Shown: positions 27,045 to 35,782, counted from the stretch's first letter. The stretch: 64,000 nt of DNA from Fluviicola chungangensis (GCF_007558725.1 NZ_VLPL01000007.1:181979-245978); one strand, 5' to 3'. Made by a program: numbers and translations. Notes: generated by a model from the letters alone, not told the origin.

Positions 27045-27546
27045 GTTTCTTATAAATCGGGACCGTTGAACACGGTTCGCCATACATAATACTGGAACAA
27101 ACCGGCTGAACTTTCACCAAAAACTGTGACATGGCCGCTTCCGGATTCGGAATATCCGAACAACCCTTTACAATTAATTTTCCATCATGGAATTGCTGAA
27201 CATCCAATTTATCGATGCTCAATTCCAATGCTTTCTGTTTTGCATCCGCCAAATTACCGATCGTAACAGAATGTGCAATTCCAACCAGTTTCGAACTTAC
27301 CAGCATAAATGCCCAGGAAGGTAAAATCGCATCAACAGAGCAATACAAATACACGTGTTTTCCCTGAAACTGGTTCCAGTCAAAGTTCTTTACATAATCA
27401 CGGAAATCCTTTTCCTTCAGAACCAAGCCCTGCCACAGAGACGGCTCAAAATCAAAACCTGCAAACTCAGAATTCTTCGGACAATACTCCGCCAAATCGA
27501 CTGCGATCAATCCACTTTGTGCTACTTTATTTACTATCTCAGACAT
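27031..27546 (-). CDS. DUF2480 family protein
   Basis: 171 residues, cytosolic, matching the Bacteroidota family DUF2480: an acidic N-terminus (SGLIAVDLAEYCP), a central FDWNQFQGKHVYLYCSVDAI segment, and a Cys-containing C-terminus (VKGCSDIP and VCSSIMYGEPCSTVP) that could bind metal. Function unknown. A TAATTTTG box lies exactly four bases before the ATG, so the mRNA may be leaderless. It overlaps the convergent deacetylase gene. Confidence 0.85.
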   Translation of the reverse strand: MSEIVNKVAQSGLIAVDLAEYCPKNSEFAGFDFEPSLWQGLVLKEKDFRDYVKNFDWNQFQGKHVYLYCSVDAILPSWAFMLVSSKLVGIAHSVTIGNLADAKQKALELSIDKLDVQQFHDGKLIVKGCSDIPNPEAAMSQFLVKVQPVCSSIMYGEPCSTVPIYKKPKQK

Positions 27547-27550
27547 GGTA

Positions 27551-27558
27551 CAAAATTA
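27551..27558 (-). promoter_or_regulatory. -7 box (TAATTTTG) four bases before the DUF2480 gene start
   Basis: An exact TAnnTTTG on the minus strand, then TACC, then ATG. The predicted transcript start coincides with the start codon. Confidence 0.55.
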
Positions 27559-27680
27559 CGGATTTCTGGTCTTCGGATTCCGTCAGATGTTAAAGTTCGG
27601 ACGCCGCTAATCCATTTTAACAAAAATTGGTGAAACAGGTCTTTTGTTTGCCTTACATTTATGCCCATAAAAGTTAAACC

Positions 27681-28196
27681 ATGAAACACTCGATTTTATT
27701 AGGACTGGCAACTGTATTGGTTTTGGGCTCCTGTTCATCAACTCCTGACAAGAAAATCATCAAAGTTGAGAAGAAAGTAATCAATCAAAAAATGGATCCT
27801 GTTCAGGCAGATCGCAAACTGGCGATCGAGGTTTCAGGAATGACTTGTGAACATGCCTGCGGAGGTTCTATCCGGATGGCTTTGAAAGAAACAGGCGCTG
27901 TGGACCGGGTTTCCTATGATTTTGAATCCGGAAGAAAGACCAACACGGCTTACATTACTTTTGACAAATCAAAAATCTCTGCTGACAAGATTGTTTCCAT
28001 CATTGAAACCATTAATGACAAGCAATTCACAACCGGGAAATTAAGTTCAACGGATATTGAGGGAGAAACAAAATCAAGCAGCCCATCTACAACGACTGTA
28101 ACGGAAACAAAAACAACCAAAATCAATGTGGAAGTTCCGGAGACCAACTGGGAAATGCCGAACATCTTCCGATTTTTTTCCCATTTACTCAGCTAA
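27681..28196 (+). CDS. Lipoprotein with heavy-metal-associated (HMA) domain
   Basis: 171 residues. The lipobox LGSC (C18) anchors the protein to a membrane. An HMA-like domain follows (about residues 45-115) with GMTCEHACGG, where the Cys pair C56 and C60 is spaced C-x3-C, one residue longer than the classic C-x2-C. The rest is a Ser/Thr-rich linker and a short hydrophobic C-terminus. It probably binds a soft metal such as copper in the periplasm, but the domain could be degenerate. No copper pump or chaperone gene lies beside it. Confidence 0.8.
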   Translation: MKHSILLGLATVLVLGSCSSTPDKKIIKVEKKVINQKMDPVQADRKLAIEVSGMTCEHACGGSIRMALKETGAVDRVSYDFESGRKTNTAYITFDKSKISADKIVSIIETINDKQFTTGKLSSTDIEGETKSSSPSTTTVTETKTTKINVEVPETNWEMPNIFRFFSHLLS

Positions 28197-28212
28197 AAAC
28201 AAAGCGGATTTG

Positions 28213-28220
28213 TAGTTTTG
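28213..28220 (+). promoter_or_regulatory. -7 box (TAGTTTTG) four bases before the esterase start
   Basis: An exact TAnnTTTG, then CAGA, then ATG at 28225. The predicted transcript start falls on the start codon. Confidence 0.55.
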
Positions 28221-28224
28221 CAGA

Positions 28225-28986
28225 ATGAAACTGCAGCATCGTATTCTGGGAGAAGGAAAACCTTTAATCATTCTCCACGGACTTTTTGGATCTTCCGACA
28301 ATTGGCAGACACATGCCAAACGTTTCTCCGATTATTTCCAGGTCATTTTGGTGGATCAGCGCAATCACGGACACACGGATTGGAGCGACGAATTCGATTA
28401 CGATCTGCTCGCAGAAGACCTACATGAATTGATTACGGATCTTGGATTGGAAAAAGTTAACCTGCTGGGCCATTCAATGGGTGGAAAAACCGTGATGCGC
28501 TACGCACAGCTTTACCCCGACACGATCGAGAAAATGATCGTGGTCGACATGGGGATCAAAGAATACCCGCCTCATCATCAGCAAATTTTAAAAGGAATTG
28601 ATGCCTTGAGTGCCACTGCAATGGATTCCCGTTCCGCAGCAGAAGAAATCCTTCTTCCTTTTGTTCCGGAAAACGGGACCCGGCAATTTCTCATGAAGAA
28701 TCTGTATTGGATTGAAAAAGGAAAATTAGCCTGGCGAATGAATGTCAAGGCATTGGAAAAAGAAATGCCCAACATCCTGAAAGCCTTGCCCGAACAGGAA
28801 GTATTGGTACAAACCTTATTCATTCGCGGCGAAATGTCCAATTACATCATTGACGAGGATATTCCCGATATAGAGAACCAATTCCCGGATTCAACCTTTA
28901 TAACGATTGAAAACGCAGGACATTGGGTTCACGCCGAACAGCCGGAAGAATTCATGAATGCGGTATTGGAGTTTTTGTTGCGGTGA
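28225..28986 (+). CDS. Alpha/beta hydrolase, YbfF-like esterase
   Basis: 253 residues. ILHGLFGSSDNW (oxyanion hole), DQRNHGHTD, and the nucleophile elbow GHSMGGKT are typical of the YbfF acyl-CoA thioesterase/esterase group. The catalytic His lies in ENAGHWVHAEQP. It is cytosolic, with no signal peptide. The substrate is not evident. It stands alone with its own promoter and is convergent with the TonB-domain gene downstream. Confidence 0.88.
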   Translation: MKLQHRILGEGKPLIILHGLFGSSDNWQTHAKRFSDYFQVILVDQRNHGHTDWSDEFDYDLLAEDLHELITDLGLEKVNLLGHSMGGKTVMRYAQLYPDTIEKMIVVDMGIKEYPPHHQQILKGIDALSATAMDSRSAAEEILLPFVPENGTRQFLMKNLYWIEKGKLAWRMNVKALEKEMPNILKALPEQEVLVQTLFIRGEMSNYIIDEDIPDIENQFPDSTFITIENAGHWVHAEQPEEFMNAVLEFLLR

Positions 28987-29022
28987 GCTATGCAAAAAAT
29001 AAATTACAGGGACACGATTAGC

Positions 29023-30147
29023 CTATAATTCAAATTTAAGCAGTAAACGGACGTAGGAACTGACTTTTTTGCCATTCTGTTTCCCGGGAATCCAATTCGG
29101 CATGCTTTTCACCAGGCGGATCGCTTCTTCATTACATTCCGGGCATGCCGGGATGCCTTTCAACACTTCAACATCGGAAATCTCTCCTTTTCCTGAAACA
29201 ATAAACTTCACAACCACCTTCCCGGAAACAATGCCTTGCATGACACTTTCGGGGTATCGCAGATTCTTAGTGATAAATCGATTCATTTCATCTTTTCCCC
29301 CCAGAAAAACGGTGGCTTCTTCCGTCCAATCATAAATTTCCGGCTCGCTGCGTTTCTCTGTAATAGGGTATGTCTCTTCAAACTCAATCCGTTCCGGAAC
29401 TCCATTTAACTCCAATTCTTTTCCAACGGGCAGGAAACCGGGAAAAACTTCCGGGAAAATCCGAAAGTACGCCTCCGTAAAATTTTTCGGCCCCTTTTTT
29501 CGGAACTCTACTTCCAATTGCTTCAGTTTATCCTGCATTTTCCAGCTATCCGAGGTCATATCATTTGCAAGTAGTTCATAAACGTGCAATAAAGAATCCA
29601 TGCGGGGCAAAAACGCACTGATTCGTTCCTTGCTATCCTTCATCTCTCCTAACCGAATCGAATTGGAAAGGGTATAACGTTTGTATTCATCGACCTTTCT
29701 GCTCAACAGCTTATTTTGTTCCTTCCGGCTCAAGTCCCCCAATTCCACCTTGTCGGATACTTTCTCAAAAACAAAGACTGTCTCCAAGGTATTCTTAATC
29801 GGTTCCACAAATTCACGTTGCACCGGCACTTTGTCACTGTTGAAACTCCGGATCAATGGTGGTAGCTCCGCATGTAATTCTTTCAATTGATAAATCAGGG
29901 CTGAAAAAGTAAAGAAACAATCCAAAACCCGTTTTTCACCTTTTTTCAAGAGATCGATCTTGCCATTCGCCAGTAGTTTAACAGAATCAAAATCTGCGCG
30001 TTTTTTTTTGAAAACAGTAATGGCATCTTCCTGTTTTTGTTGTTCCGTAATAAGCTCGCTTCGCAATTGATTGTTTAATTTCTTTGCGGATTGGCCCGAA
30101 ACAAAATAAGGAAAGAATAACAGGCTCAGGATCGAAATGGTTTTCAT
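29023..30147 (-). CDS. Exported protein with C-terminal TonB domain, no membrane anchor
   Basis: 374 residues. A cleavable-looking signal peptide (MKTISILSLLFFPYFVSGQ) is followed by a charged helical region of about 230 residues and a C-terminal TonB domain of about 90 residues (RYPESVMQGIVSGKVVVKFI, then MPNWIPGKQNGKKV). Classic TonB has an N-terminal membrane anchor and a Pro-rich linker; neither is clear here, so this may be a free periplasmic protein. The TonB domain carries a CPEC motif shared with the TonB at 34863 and, as CKSC, with the one at 40225. The partner is unknown. Confidence 0.8.
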   Translation of the reverse strand: MKTISILSLLFFPYFVSGQSAKKLNNQLRSELITEQQKQEDAITVFKKKRADFDSVKLLANGKIDLLKKGEKRVLDCFFTFSALIYQLKELHAELPPLIRSFNSDKVPVQREFVEPIKNTLETVFVFEKVSDKVELGDLSRKEQNKLLSRKVDEYKRYTLSNSIRLGEMKDSKERISAFLPRMDSLLHVYELLANDMTSDSWKMQDKLKQLEVEFRKKGPKNFTEAYFRIFPEVFPGFLPVGKELELNGVPERIEFEETYPITEKRSEPEIYDWTEEATVFLGGKDEMNRFITKNLRYPESVMQGIVSGKVVVKFIVSGKGEISDVEVLKGIPACPECNEEAIRLVKSMPNWIPGKQNGKKVSSYVRLLLKFEL

Positions 30148-30212
30148 GTCATTGAATTACAGGCACCAAATTACGAATTTCGGCTTATTCCGTGAATTAT
30201 ATAAAATTAAAA

Positions 30213-30232
30213 AGGCGCGATAAATCGCGCCT
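30213..30232 (-). terminator. Terminator of paaZ, related to the dispersed GCGCGAT palindrome
   Basis: AGGCGCGAT (30213-30221) pairs with ATCGCGCCT (30224-30232). On the minus strand it is followed by TTTTTAATTTT, a good intrinsic terminator. The stem sequence is related to the 40-bp palindrome at 55315. Confidence 0.8.
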
Positions 30233-30253
30233 GTACATTATATACTATATTGA

Positions 30254-32329
30254 TCAGTTGATCGACTGATCCAATCGTTTCACCATGGTCAAAATTGTTG
30301 CAATTCCCACCAATGGCTCATCTGTATCGTCCAGCATTTCAACCAGCCACTTTACAACACCACGCTGAATCAGTGTTTTCGGATCATCTTCATTCGGCGT
30401 TACGTCCGTGCTGATCTTTTCCTTACACGTAAATCGTATGTGAATGTTTGCACCTGCGTATACCGGTTTAGTAAAGCGCAACTCATCAATCCCATAGTTC
30501 AAAAGCACCGGGTTGATTTCGTAACTGTCTACAAACAACCCTGCTGAAATACTCATGATGAGGTATCCATGTGCCACCTGCTCATCAAACATCGTTCCGG
30601 TGAAATTCGTTTCCCGTTTATGTGCATAGAAATTATCTCCGCTCAAAGCTGCAAACGCATCAATATCTTCCGCTGTTATCAAACGGCTTTCCGTGATCAA
30701 CTGATCACCGACTTCCAGTTCCTCGTAATATTTTTTGAACGGGTGAACCGAACTGATTTTTCCTTTTGCCCCTTGCTGGAATTGTTGTGTAATTTCTGTG
30801 ATCGTAGTCGGATGGCCCTGAATTGCCGTGCGCTGCAAATAATGCATAATTCCGCGCTTTCCTCCCATTTCTTCTCCACCACCGGCTCTACCCGGTCCGC
30901 CGTGTGTCAGCAATGGCATAGGCGATCCGTGACCGGTACTTTCCTTCGCACAGTCTTTATTCAACACCAGAATCCGTCCGTTTACGGAAGCTGCTTCTAC
31001 CACAAATTCACGTGCTTCCTTATCGTCAGCAGTAACAATTGTTGTTACCAGTGAGCCTTTTCCCAACTTGGTCAATTCAATCGCTTCGTCCAAATCTTTG
31101 TAAGGCATGATCGTTGAAACCGGGCCGAAAGCTTCCACATGGTGTACGTCCTGTTTGTCGAACGGAGAATCATTCAGGAATAAGATCGGGGAAAAGAAAG
31201 CTCCTTTGTCTTTATCTGCTCCGACCACATCAAACTGATCCATATTTCCATACACGATTTGTTGTGATTTTGCCAGCAATTCCACATTCGCACGAACGCG
31301 ATCTACCTGTGTTCTATTGATCAAAGCTCCCATGCGAACACCTTCCACTTTCGGATCACCGATGGTGGTAGATGCCAGGCGAGCAGAAACTCCTTTCTGA
31401 ACGTCTTCAATAAAATCCTCCGGAACCAAAATCCGGCGAACAGCTGTACATTTCTGACCTGCCTTGATCGTAATTTCTTTCGTAACCTCTTTTACGAAAA
31501 TGTCGAATTCTTCCGTTCCCGGGGCAGCTTTCTCTCCCAAAACCATAGCATTTAACGAATCTGCCTCCAAATTAAACGGAACAGACTCTTCGATCAAACG
31601 CGGATGTGCTTTCAACTTTCTTCCGGTAAAAGCACTTCCGGTAAATGTTACCACATCCTGGCTTGTTACGTGATCAATGATTCCGCGACCGAAACCGGAA
31701 ACCAATTGCAAGGCTCCTTCCGGAAGGATTTTTGAATCGATGATATCCTTAACCATTACTTCTGTCAGGTAGCTGGTAAATTCGGAAGGTTTCACGATTG
31801 CAGGAACACCTGCCATCAGGTTTACGGCAATTTTTTCCAGCATTCCCCAAATCGGGAAGTTGAATGCATTAATATGGATTGCAATCCCTTGTTTCGGCAC
31901 CATGATGTGATGCCCGATAAAAGAACCGTTCTTAGATAATGGAGCAGCTGTCCCATCCACGTAATAAGGCAAATCCGGAAATTGCCTTCTGAGAGACGCA
32001 TTTGCAAATAAATTCCCGATCCCGCCTTCAATATCGATCCACGAATCCACTTTGGTAGCACCGGTCCAGGCAGAAACCTGGTAGTATGCATTTTTGCGTT
32101 CCATTAAAAACAGTGCCAATGCTTTCAGCATGCGTCCACGTTCCTGGAAGGTCATTTTTCGCAAGACTTTTCCTCCGACTGTTCGCCCGTAATTAAGTGC
32201 CGCTTCATAGTCCAATCCGGCACTGGAAACCGAACCGATCTGGTCACCTGTAATGGCATTGTAAATTTTTTGTTCTTCACCTTCACCGGCAACCCATTGT
32301 CCGCATATATAATTTTTTACCTGTATCAT
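30254..32329 (-). CDS. paaZ: Bifunctional PaaZ: aldehyde dehydrogenase and enoyl-CoA hydratase
   Basis: 691 residues, full family length. The N-terminal aldehyde dehydrogenase domain (about residues 1-520) has the catalytic C294 in GQKCTAVRR and the Glu in PFNLEADSLN. The C-terminal MaoC-like hotdog domain (about 540-690) has AALSGDNFYAH and HGYLIMSISAGLF. In phenylacetate breakdown PaaZ opens the oxepin-CoA ring and oxidises the resulting semialdehyde. No other paa gene lies in the window. The hydratase Asp-His pair looks intact. It has its own promoter and terminator. Confidence 0.92.
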   Translation of the reverse strand: MIQVKNYICGQWVAGEGEEQKIYNAITGDQIGSVSSAGLDYEAALNYGRTVGGKVLRKMTFQERGRMLKALALFLMERKNAYYQVSAWTGATKVDSWIDIEGGIGNLFANASLRRQFPDLPYYVDGTAAPLSKNGSFIGHHIMVPKQGIAIHINAFNFPIWGMLEKIAVNLMAGVPAIVKPSEFTSYLTEVMVKDIIDSKILPEGALQLVSGFGRGIIDHVTSQDVVTFTGSAFTGRKLKAHPRLIEESVPFNLEADSLNAMVLGEKAAPGTEEFDIFVKEVTKEITIKAGQKCTAVRRILVPEDFIEDVQKGVSARLASTTIGDPKVEGVRMGALINRTQVDRVRANVELLAKSQQIVYGNMDQFDVVGADKDKGAFFSPILFLNDSPFDKQDVHHVEAFGPVSTIMPYKDLDEAIELTKLGKGSLVTTIVTADDKEAREFVVEAASVNGRILVLNKDCAKESTGHGSPMPLLTHGGPGRAGGGEEMGGKRGIMHYLQRTAIQGHPTTITEITQQFQQGAKGKISSVHPFKKYYEELEVGDQLITESRLITAEDIDAFAALSGDNFYAHKRETNFTGTMFDEQVAHGYLIMSISAGLFVDSYEINPVLLNYGIDELRFTKPVYAGANIHIRFTCKEKISTDVTPNEDDPKTLIQRGVVKWLVEMLDDTDEPLVGIATILTMVKRLDQSIN

Positions 32330-32354
32330 CTTTGTTTGATCTGAAATTTCATTT

Positions 32355-32362
32355 CAAATATA
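32355..32362 (-). promoter_or_regulatory. -7 box (TATATTTG) of paaZ
   Basis: An exact TAnnTTTG on the minus strand, 25 bases before the paaZ ATG. Confidence 0.5.
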
Positions 32363-32601
32363 CAACGCTCAATCAGGACCGTTGCAAAACAGAGCAATTT
32401 CTTTCAAATTAATCCCCTAATGAACCAACGTCCGGGTTAATTGTACGGGAACCTGAACTTAGAATCTTCATTTTGTGTTAATACAGATTTGATTTTATCA
32501 TAACATTCCACAAAATCAATCGGTTCTTTCGTTCAATTGATAATTCAGGTACTTAAAACACATTTTGGGACATTTTGATAAAAAAGGCAACTCATTTCAC
32601 T

Positions 32602-32630
32602 AAAAGGTTTGAAACTAATTAAAACCTTTT
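32602..32630. promoter_or_regulatory. Inverted repeat within the exbB promoter (candidate operator)
   Basis: AAAAGGTTT (32602-32610) is the reverse complement of AAACCTTTT (32622-32630). It overlaps the -33 TTTG and fills the spacer to the -7 box, so a bound protein would block polymerase. The regulator is not identifiable; Fur or another nutrient-responsive repressor is a guess. Confidence 0.45.
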
Positions 32631-32641
32631 TAGTATGTTTG
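32608..32641 (+). promoter_or_regulatory. Promoter (TTTG, 22 nt, TATGTTTG) of the exbB-tonB operon
   Basis: -33 TTTG at 32608-32611 and -7 TATGTTTG at 32634-32641. It predicts a leader of about 35 nt before exbB. Confidence 0.6.
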
Positions 32642-32680
32642 AGGCTTAAACAAGTAAAAAGTTTCAATAAAGACTAAATT

Positions 32681-33481
32681 ATGAGCAAGACAAAAACAGG
32701 AGGAGGTTTTTCATCATTAGTTGCCTCATTATCTATTGCAATTGCATTAGGAATTGGATTTCTGATCTATTATTTCATTTTGGGAGATCCATCAAATTTC
32801 GTTAATGGTGATCCAAACGAGCATCCAATCGACGGGAACACACTTGGTACAGTATATAAAGGAGGGATCATCGTACCTTTCTTGATGGCAGTTAACCTTG
32901 TTGTATTAATTTTCTCTGTTGAACGTTTCATCAGTATTTCTAAGACAAAAGGTCGTGGTAACATCAACAACTTCGTTGAAAACGTGAAGGAATTATTGAA
33001 TAATAATGATATCCAGGGAGCAATCGAAGAGTGTGACAAACAAAAAGGATCTTTGGCAAATGTTATCCGTGCAGGATTAGAGAAGTACGAGTCTGTTCAG
33101 AAAGACCCTACACTAGACAAAGAACAAAAATCAGAAATCCTGAAAGCTGAGATCGATGAGGCCATTGCATTGGAACTTCCGATGATGTCCAAAAACTTAG
33201 TCATTATCTCAACATGTGTATCTATCGGTACTTTGATCGGTTTGATCGGAACGGTATTGGGGATGATCAAATCCTTCCAGGCTATGGGTGCAGGTACTCC
33301 GGATACAACTAAATTATCCATCGGTATCTCTGAGGCCTTGATCAATACCTTCTTAGGGATCTTTGCTTCTACATTGGCAACTGTAATGTACAACTTCTTC
33401 AACACGAAGATTGACCAAATGACACATGCAATGGATGAAGCAGGATTTGCTATCGTTCAAAACTTCAATGCGAATAACTAA
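32681..33481 (+). CDS. exbB: MotA/TolQ/ExbB proton channel protein
   Basis: 266 residues with three membrane regions: an N-terminal pair (ALGIGFLIYYFIL and GGIIVPFLMAVNLVVLIFSV) and the conserved C-terminal pore part (STCVSIGTLIGLIGTVLGMI, then LSIGISEALINTFLGIFAST). It forms an inner-membrane channel with the two ExbD proteins encoded next and uses proton flow to energise TonB-dependent outer-membrane import. First gene of a seven-gene run on the same strand with short gaps. Canonical ExbB has the same core; the first helix pair is typical of the Bacteroidota version. Confidence 0.93.
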   Translation: MSKTKTGGGFSSLVASLSIAIALGIGFLIYYFILGDPSNFVNGDPNEHPIDGNTLGTVYKGGIIVPFLMAVNLVVLIFSVERFISISKTKGRGNINNFVENVKELLNNNDIQGAIEECDKQKGSLANVIRAGLEKYESVQKDPTLDKEQKSEILKAEIDEAIALELPMMSKNLVIISTCVSIGTLIGLIGTVLGMIKSFQAMGAGTPDTTKLSIGISEALINTFLGIFASTLATVMYNFFNTKIDQMTHAMDEAGFAIVQNFNANN

Positions 33482-33510
33482 TATCCGTAAACGGTATAAA
33501 TAATTAAGGA

Positions 33511-34209
33511 ATGGCAGAAATTAAAACACCCAAAGGATCCCCATCCATCGACATGACACCGATGGTGGATTTGGCTTTCCTCTTGGTTACTTTCTTCATG
33601 CTTGCAGCAACATTCCGTACAGATGAACCAGTAGAAGTTTCTATTCCATCGTCTATCGGGGACAAAGAAATCCCGGAAAAGACCCTGGTACTAGTTACAG
33701 TTGATAAAGGAGGTCGTATTTTCTTTTCCTGCACAGGAGAAGAAGTGCGTAAAAAGGTAGTTACTCAAATGGCTGCCAAGTATAAAGTTCCGTTGAGCGA
33801 AGACAATATCAAGGAATTCGTAAGAATTACAAGTATTGGTTGTTCAATGGGAGAATTACCTCAATATCTTTCATTGGACGGGGAAGGAAGAAAGAACTAC
33901 CGAAAACAAGATGCAAATTTTGTGGGTATTCCTTCCGATAGTATGCACAATGAACTGAAAGACTGGATCAATTTCGCAAACCGCGAAATGCTGGATTACG
34001 GAAAGAAAATGTTTGAAGAAGAAAGTGCGAAACAAGGAAAAGGTCAGGCACCTCTGAAACCGGAGGATTACAAACCGAAATTTGTTTTGAAAGCAGCAAT
34101 GGACGCAGAATATGTGCGGGTAAAAACTGCAATCGAAACGTTCCGGGACCTGAATTTGAACAACCTGAATTTCGTCACTTCGCAGGAAGCAGCAGCAGTA
34201 GTTAAATAA
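33511..34209 (+). CDS. exbD: ExbD/TolR family biopolymer transport protein (first copy)
   Basis: 232 residues. The single N-terminal membrane helix carries the proton-relay Asp in DMTPMVDLAFLLVTFFM, followed by a periplasmic domain. It is longer than E. coli ExbD (about 140 residues) because of a Lys-rich insert in the periplasmic part. It should work with ExbB and the second ExbD to power TonB. It lies 29 bp after exbB. Confidence 0.92.
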   Translation: MAEIKTPKGSPSIDMTPMVDLAFLLVTFFMLAATFRTDEPVEVSIPSSIGDKEIPEKTLVLVTVDKGGRIFFSCTGEEVRKKVVTQMAAKYKVPLSEDNIKEFVRITSIGCSMGELPQYLSLDGEGRKNYRKQDANFVGIPSDSMHNELKDWINFANREMLDYGKKMFEEESAKQGKGQAPLKPEDYKPKFVLKAAMDAEYVRVKTAIETFRDLNLNNLNFVTSQEAAAVVK

Positions 34210-34219
34210 AAAGAAAAAT

Positions 34220-34861
34220 ATGGCAGAATTAGCACAAGACGACGGCGGCGGCAAAAAAGGCGGTAAAAAACGCCCTAAGAAAGGCCCTGCGCGTATCGAT
34301 ATGACTCCCATGGTGGACTTAGGTTTCCTGTTGTTGACTTTCTTCGTTTTGACTTCAACATTTGCGAAACCCAAAGTAATGAGTTTGGCATACCCGGCGA
34401 AAGAACCTACTGATGAGCCGAAAAAAGACGATAATAAAATAAACAATGCAATTACTTTTATTGTATCGGATGATCGTGTGTTTTACTACAAAGGGGAATT
34501 TTACCCGGAAGGAAATGCGAAAGGAAAACCCGCAACTCAATTGACAGAAACAAACTTCGGTCCCGATGGGATTCGTAAGTTACTGATTGAAGAAAACAAA
34601 TTCGTTTTGAATAAGAAGGTAGAATTGGATGCGAAATTCCAAAAGAAACAAATCGCCGACTCTACCCGCACCAACTTATTGAACGAAGCAAAAAGAGACA
34701 ATAAAGCCTTGAAAGTTTTGGTAAAAACAGATATGAAAGCCAAGACCCGTAACTTTATTGATGTCATTGATGAACTGTACATTGCATCTGTAGGGGTAAT
34801 TGCTCCTGTAGACATCATGAACAGTGAGCAAGCATTGTTAGACGAAGCATTAAAAAAATAA
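34220..34861 (+). CDS. exbD: ExbD/TolR family biopolymer transport protein (second copy)
   Basis: 213 residues. The N-terminus is highly basic and Gly-rich (GGGKKGGKKRPKKG), then comes the membrane helix with its proton-relay Asp (RIDMTPMVDLGFLLLTFFVL) and a periplasmic domain. Only 10 bp separate it from the first exbD and 1 bp from tonB, so translation is probably coupled. Having two different ExbD proteins in one operon is common in Bacteroidota and suggests a mixed stator. Confidence 0.92.
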   Translation: MAELAQDDGGGKKGGKKRPKKGPARIDMTPMVDLGFLLLTFFVLTSTFAKPKVMSLAYPAKEPTDEPKKDDNKINNAITFIVSDDRVFYYKGEFYPEGNAKGKPATQLTETNFGPDGIRKLLIEENKFVLNKKVELDAKFQKKQIADSTRTNLLNEAKRDNKALKVLVKTDMKAKTRNFIDVIDELYIASVGVIAPVDIMNSEQALLDEALKK

Positions 34862-34862
34862 T

Positions 34863-35726
34863 ATGTTAATAACAATCGTAATTCTAATAGTAGCCGGTAT
34901 TTCGTTATACGAGTACTTAAGCTCTAAAAGCTGGCAGCAGGTCACTTCTGCGGAACGTAATGAGATTGTATTTGAAGAACGCAACCACGAATACGGTGCG
35001 TACCAAATCCGAACCAATTACAGCCGCAACCTGATCCTTGTGATGGCCGGTGTAGTCCTGTTCATCGGAACAACTTTCGGGATTTATAAGTTGATTATGA
35101 ATCTTCCTACGGAAAAACCAAAAGAAGTTCCTTTGGATTTAACTGCTTTTGCAGTGGATGCTCCTTTGGAGGAAGAAGACATTGTCGAACCTCTTGAGCC
35201 GGAAATTCCACCGATGGAAAAAACGATTCAGTTCTTACCTCCTGTGGTAACGGATGATGAAGTAACAACTCCTCCTCCGATTCAAGCCGATTTGGCAGAT
35301 ACAAAAGTTTCTGACAAAACCAATGAGAATGAAGGTGACCCGTTTGCAAAAACAGACCCGACTCCTCCAAAACCAAAGGAGGAAAAAATTGAAAAGGAAA
35401 AAGAAATCATTTACGACATCGTAGATGAGCCTGCTGAGCCACCGGGTGGAATGGCGGCTTTGAAAAGATACTTGGCTGAAAACATCAAGTATCCTCAAAC
35501 AGCGGTTGAAATGGGATTGGAAGGAAAATGTTACCTGCAATTCGTAGTAAGTGAGAATGGTTACATCTCCAACGTAAAAGTGAAAAAAGGTGTAACAGAT
35601 TGTCCGGAATGTGACCAGGAAGCTATGCGCGTGGTTAAAAACATGCCGAAATGGACACCTGGAAAATTGAACGGTAGAGCTGTAAACAGTACCTTCTCCC
35701 TGCCGGTTTCCTTTAAATTAAATTAA
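34863..35726 (+). CDS. tonB: TonB-family energy transducer
   Basis: 287 residues. Two N-terminal hydrophobic segments (about residues 1-18 and 56-78) flank a conserved cytoplasmic loop containing NHEYGAYQIR. A Pro/Glu-rich linker follows (about 85-190), then a C-terminal TonB domain with CPECDQEA and MPKWTPGKLNG. Canonical TonB has only one N-terminal helix. It should couple ExbB-ExbD proton flow to outer-membrane TonB-dependent receptors. A terminator follows the stop. Confidence 0.92.
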   Translation: MLITIVILIVAGISLYEYLSSKSWQQVTSAERNEIVFEERNHEYGAYQIRTNYSRNLILVMAGVVLFIGTTFGIYKLIMNLPTEKPKEVPLDLTAFAVDAPLEEEDIVEPLEPEIPPMEKTIQFLPPVVTDDEVTTPPPIQADLADTKVSDKTNENEGDPFAKTDPTPPKPKEEKIEKEKEIIYDIVDEPAEPPGGMAALKRYLAENIKYPQTAVEMGLEGKCYLQFVVSENGYISNVKVKKGVTDCPECDQEAMRVVKNMPKWTPGKLNGRAVNSTFSLPVSFKLN

Positions 35727-35742
35727 TTTCAATATTAATACT

Positions 35743-35775
35743 AATCCCCCTTGGCTCAGCCCGGGGGGATTTTTC
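35743..35775 (+). terminator. Terminator after tonB
   Basis: AATCCCCC (35743-35750) pairs with GGGGGATT (35764-35771), followed by TTTTC. Read-through could still supply the downstream genes, which have no obvious promoter of their own. Confidence 0.75.
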
Positions 35776-35782
35776 GTTTATT

